Assembly (NCBI GenBank): GCA_017558545.1
Contig: JAFYUG010000345.1
Span: forward strand, 1 to 5,562
DNA: 5,562 bases
Direction of reading: 5' to 3'
Source: Oscillospiraceae bacterium
GTDB taxonomy: Bacteria; Bacillota; Clostridia; Oscillospirales; Oscillospiraceae
The notes beneath the pieces are model-generated. The model searched no databases. It was not told the origin of the DNA and saw nothing but the letters and a program-made list of their open reading frames with translations. A program made the position numbers and the translations under genes. Shown piece by piece: positions 4,463-5,562 of the stretch; within the stretch, counting starts at the first letter, position 1, and every line of letters starts with the position of its first letter.

Positions 4463-5362
4463 ATGTACGATATTATCATCATCGGAGCAGGCCCTGCCGG
4501 GCTCACCGCCGCCATATATGCCCAAAGAGCAGGCAAGCGCTGCCTCATTATTGAAAAGGGCGCTTTCGGAGGCCAGATAAGCCTTTCCCCCAAACTTGAA
4601 AACTACCCCGGCTTCACCGCCATCAGCGGCACGGAATTTTCCGACCGCCTTGTGGAGCAGGCCTTGGGTCTGGGGGCTGAGGTGGAGCTGGACGAAGTCA
4701 CCGCTATTTCCCAAAAGGATGGAGTTAAAACCGTCACCACCCTTATGGGCGAATTCAAGGCCAAGGCCATCATCATCGCCGCCGGCGCAAAGCACCGCCG
4801 ATTGGGTCTTGAGAGGGAAGAAGAGCTCACCGGCATGGGCGTCAGCTACTGCGCCGTCTGCGACGGAGCATTTTTCAAGGGCCTCACCGTTGCCGTTGTG
4901 GGCGGAGGCTCCAGCGCCTTGCAGGATGCCATTATGCTCTCCGATGGCTGCGAAAAGGTTTATCTTATCTACCGCAGCACTCTCCGCGGCGAAAAGCAGC
5001 TTGTTGATACCCTCCGCAAGAGAGAAAATGTGGAGTTTATTGCCGGCGGCGTGGTAACTGAGCTTAAGGGTGAGTTTGAACTTGAGGCCATCACCGTAAA
5101 AACCGCCGAGGGCGAGAGGGAAATCCCCTTGCAGGGCCTTTTTGCCGCCGTTGGCTATGAGCCGGATAATGCCCCCTTTGCCTCCCTCATCAAGCTTGAT
5201 GGCGGCGGCTACGCGGAGGCAGGGGAGAATTGCCTCACCCAAACCGAGGGTGTTTATGTGGCCGGCGACTGCCGCAGCAAGGCTATAAGACAGGTCACCA
5301 CCGCCGTGGCCGATGGCGCCGTTGCCGCCCTGGCCGCCTGCGGATATATAGACAGCCTATAA
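4463..5362 (+). CDS. trxB: Thioredoxin reductase (FAD-dependent, low-molecular-weight type)
   Basis: The 299-residue flavoenzyme passes electrons from a pyridine nucleotide to a thioredoxin-like partner in the cytoplasm. The FAD site begins MYDIIIIGAGPAG (Gly8-x-Gly10-x2-Gly13), continues with GGQI at 36-39 and ENYPGF at 46-51, and closes with VAGDC (Asp269) and the RQV segment at 276-278. The redox-active Cys130-Ala-Val-Cys133-Asp motif and the second Rossmann motif GGGSSA (147-152) are present. The usual HRRxxxR region that binds the NADPH 2'-phosphate reads YRSTLR (170-175), one residue shorter and lacking the second Arg, so the preferred donor is uncertain. Length is slightly below the usual 305-320. 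GGAGG lies seven bases before the ATG. Its position after an NrdD carrying its own redoxin suggests that this reductase recharges that domain, though it may serve a general thioredoxin too. Confidence 0.93.
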   Translation: MYDIIIIGAGPAGLTAAIYAQRAGKRCLIIEKGAFGGQISLSPKLENYPGFTAISGTEFSDRLVEQALGLGAEVELDEVTAISQKDGVKTVTTLMGEFKAKAIIIAAGAKHRRLGLEREEELTGMGVSYCAVCDGAFFKGLTVAVVGGGSSALQDAIMLSDGCEKVYLIYRSTLRGEKQLVDTLRKRENVEFIAGGVVTELKGEFELEAITVKTAEGEREIPLQGLFAAVGYEPDNAPFASLIKLDGGGYAEAGENCLTQTEGVYVAGDCRSKAIRQVTTAVADGAVAALAACGYIDSL

Positions 5363-5426
5363 TTTAAGGCCCTTAAATGGCGGGAGCTACAAGCCCGCTT
5401 TTGTAGGGGCGAACTGCGTTCGCCCG
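5362..5426. repeat. Palindromic spacer between trxB and the DUF3842 gene
   Basis: A 17-base palindrome ATTTAAGG-C-CCTTAAAT (5362-5378) overlaps the last base of the trxB stop codon. It is followed by GCGGG (5380-5384) pairing with CCCGC (5394-5398) before TTTT, a weak terminator candidate at best because the stem has only 5 bp. Next comes TTGTAGGGGC (5401-5410), the inverse of the GCCCCTACAA module near 625, 766 and 841, and a perfect hairpin GGGCGAAC-TGC-GTTCGCCC (5407-5425). It is a shorter relative of the 801-848 element. Confidence 0.6.
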
Positions 5427-5457
5427 TTTAGCCCGTGTATTTCAAGGAGAGAGACAG

Positions 5458-5562
5458 ATGAAAATTCTTATTATAGACGGACAGGGAGGCGGCATAGGCC
5501 GCCAAATAGTAAGCGCCCTGAAGGCTGCTTACCCCCAGCATGAGCTTATTGCCGTGGGCACA
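5458..5562 (+). CDS. DUF3842 family protein (partial, runs off the window end)
   Basis: Only 35 codons are visible. The product starts MKILIIDGQGGGIGRQIV, and the strand-plus-glycine-rich loop (DGQGGGIG at 7-14), followed by a helix and the strand ELIAVGT (29-35), matches the start of the DUF3842 family, small proteins of about 140 residues found mainly in Clostridia. The layout suggests a Rossmann-like nucleotide-binding fold, but no activity is established to my knowledge. AAGGAG (5444-5449) lies eight bases before the ATG, fixing the start. It is 95 bases after trxB on the same strand, so co-transcription is possible, but the repeat spacer makes a functional link uncertain. Confidence 0.75.
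   Translation, partial: MKILIIDGQGGGIGRQIVSALKAAYPQHELIAVGT

Noticed and set aside
4445..5242. Antisense open frame of 265 codons across trxB
   Set aside because: Same codon-bias shadow effect as over nrdD; low-complexity Gly/Ala-rich product and no recognisable domain.

Overview
The window looks like a chromosomal segment of an anaerobic member of the Clostridia, plausibly a gut Oscillospirales-type organism. The evidence is the oxygen-sensitive class III ribonucleotide reductase with its radical-SAM activase, a DUF3842 gene (a family I associate with Clostridia), good Shine-Dalgarno sites with extended -10 promoters, and intergenic spaces filled with GC-rich hairpin repeats. This taxonomic placement is inference from these features, not from a search.

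Layout. Positions 1-406 hold, on the minus strand, the first 135 codons of polA (5'-nuclease domain), with its own promoter at 443-472. Positions about 485-850 contain no gene and are a mosaic of short palindromic repeats. The plus strand then carries nrdG (982-1671), nrdD (1839-4205), a second repeat island (4268-4370), trxB (4463-5362), a short repeat spacer, and the first 35 codons of a DUF3842 gene (5458 to the window end).

How the genes fit together. NrdG is a radical-SAM enzyme that installs the glycyl radical on NrdD, which reduces ribonucleoside triphosphates to dNTPs under anaerobic conditions. The NrdD here is 788 residues long. It carries an N-terminal ATP-cone, the glycyl-radical core with a Zn site and the glycyl loop around Gly663, and after that an extra domain of about 80 residues with a CPNC motif and a cis-Pro loop, which is a fused NrdH/glutaredoxin-like redoxin. 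The next gene is a thioredoxin reductase. Together they suggest a self-contained electron path (pyridine nucleotide, TrxB, tethered redoxin, NrdD active site) instead of the formate-dependent route of the E. coli/T4 enzyme. PolA, which consumes dNTPs, is divergently encoded next door.

Regulation. Two sites matching the NrdR box lie upstream of nrdG and a third lies upstream of nrdD, just before a good TTGACA promoter. Repression by NrdR of both the activase and the reductase is therefore likely. No convincing intrinsic terminator was found anywhere in the window.
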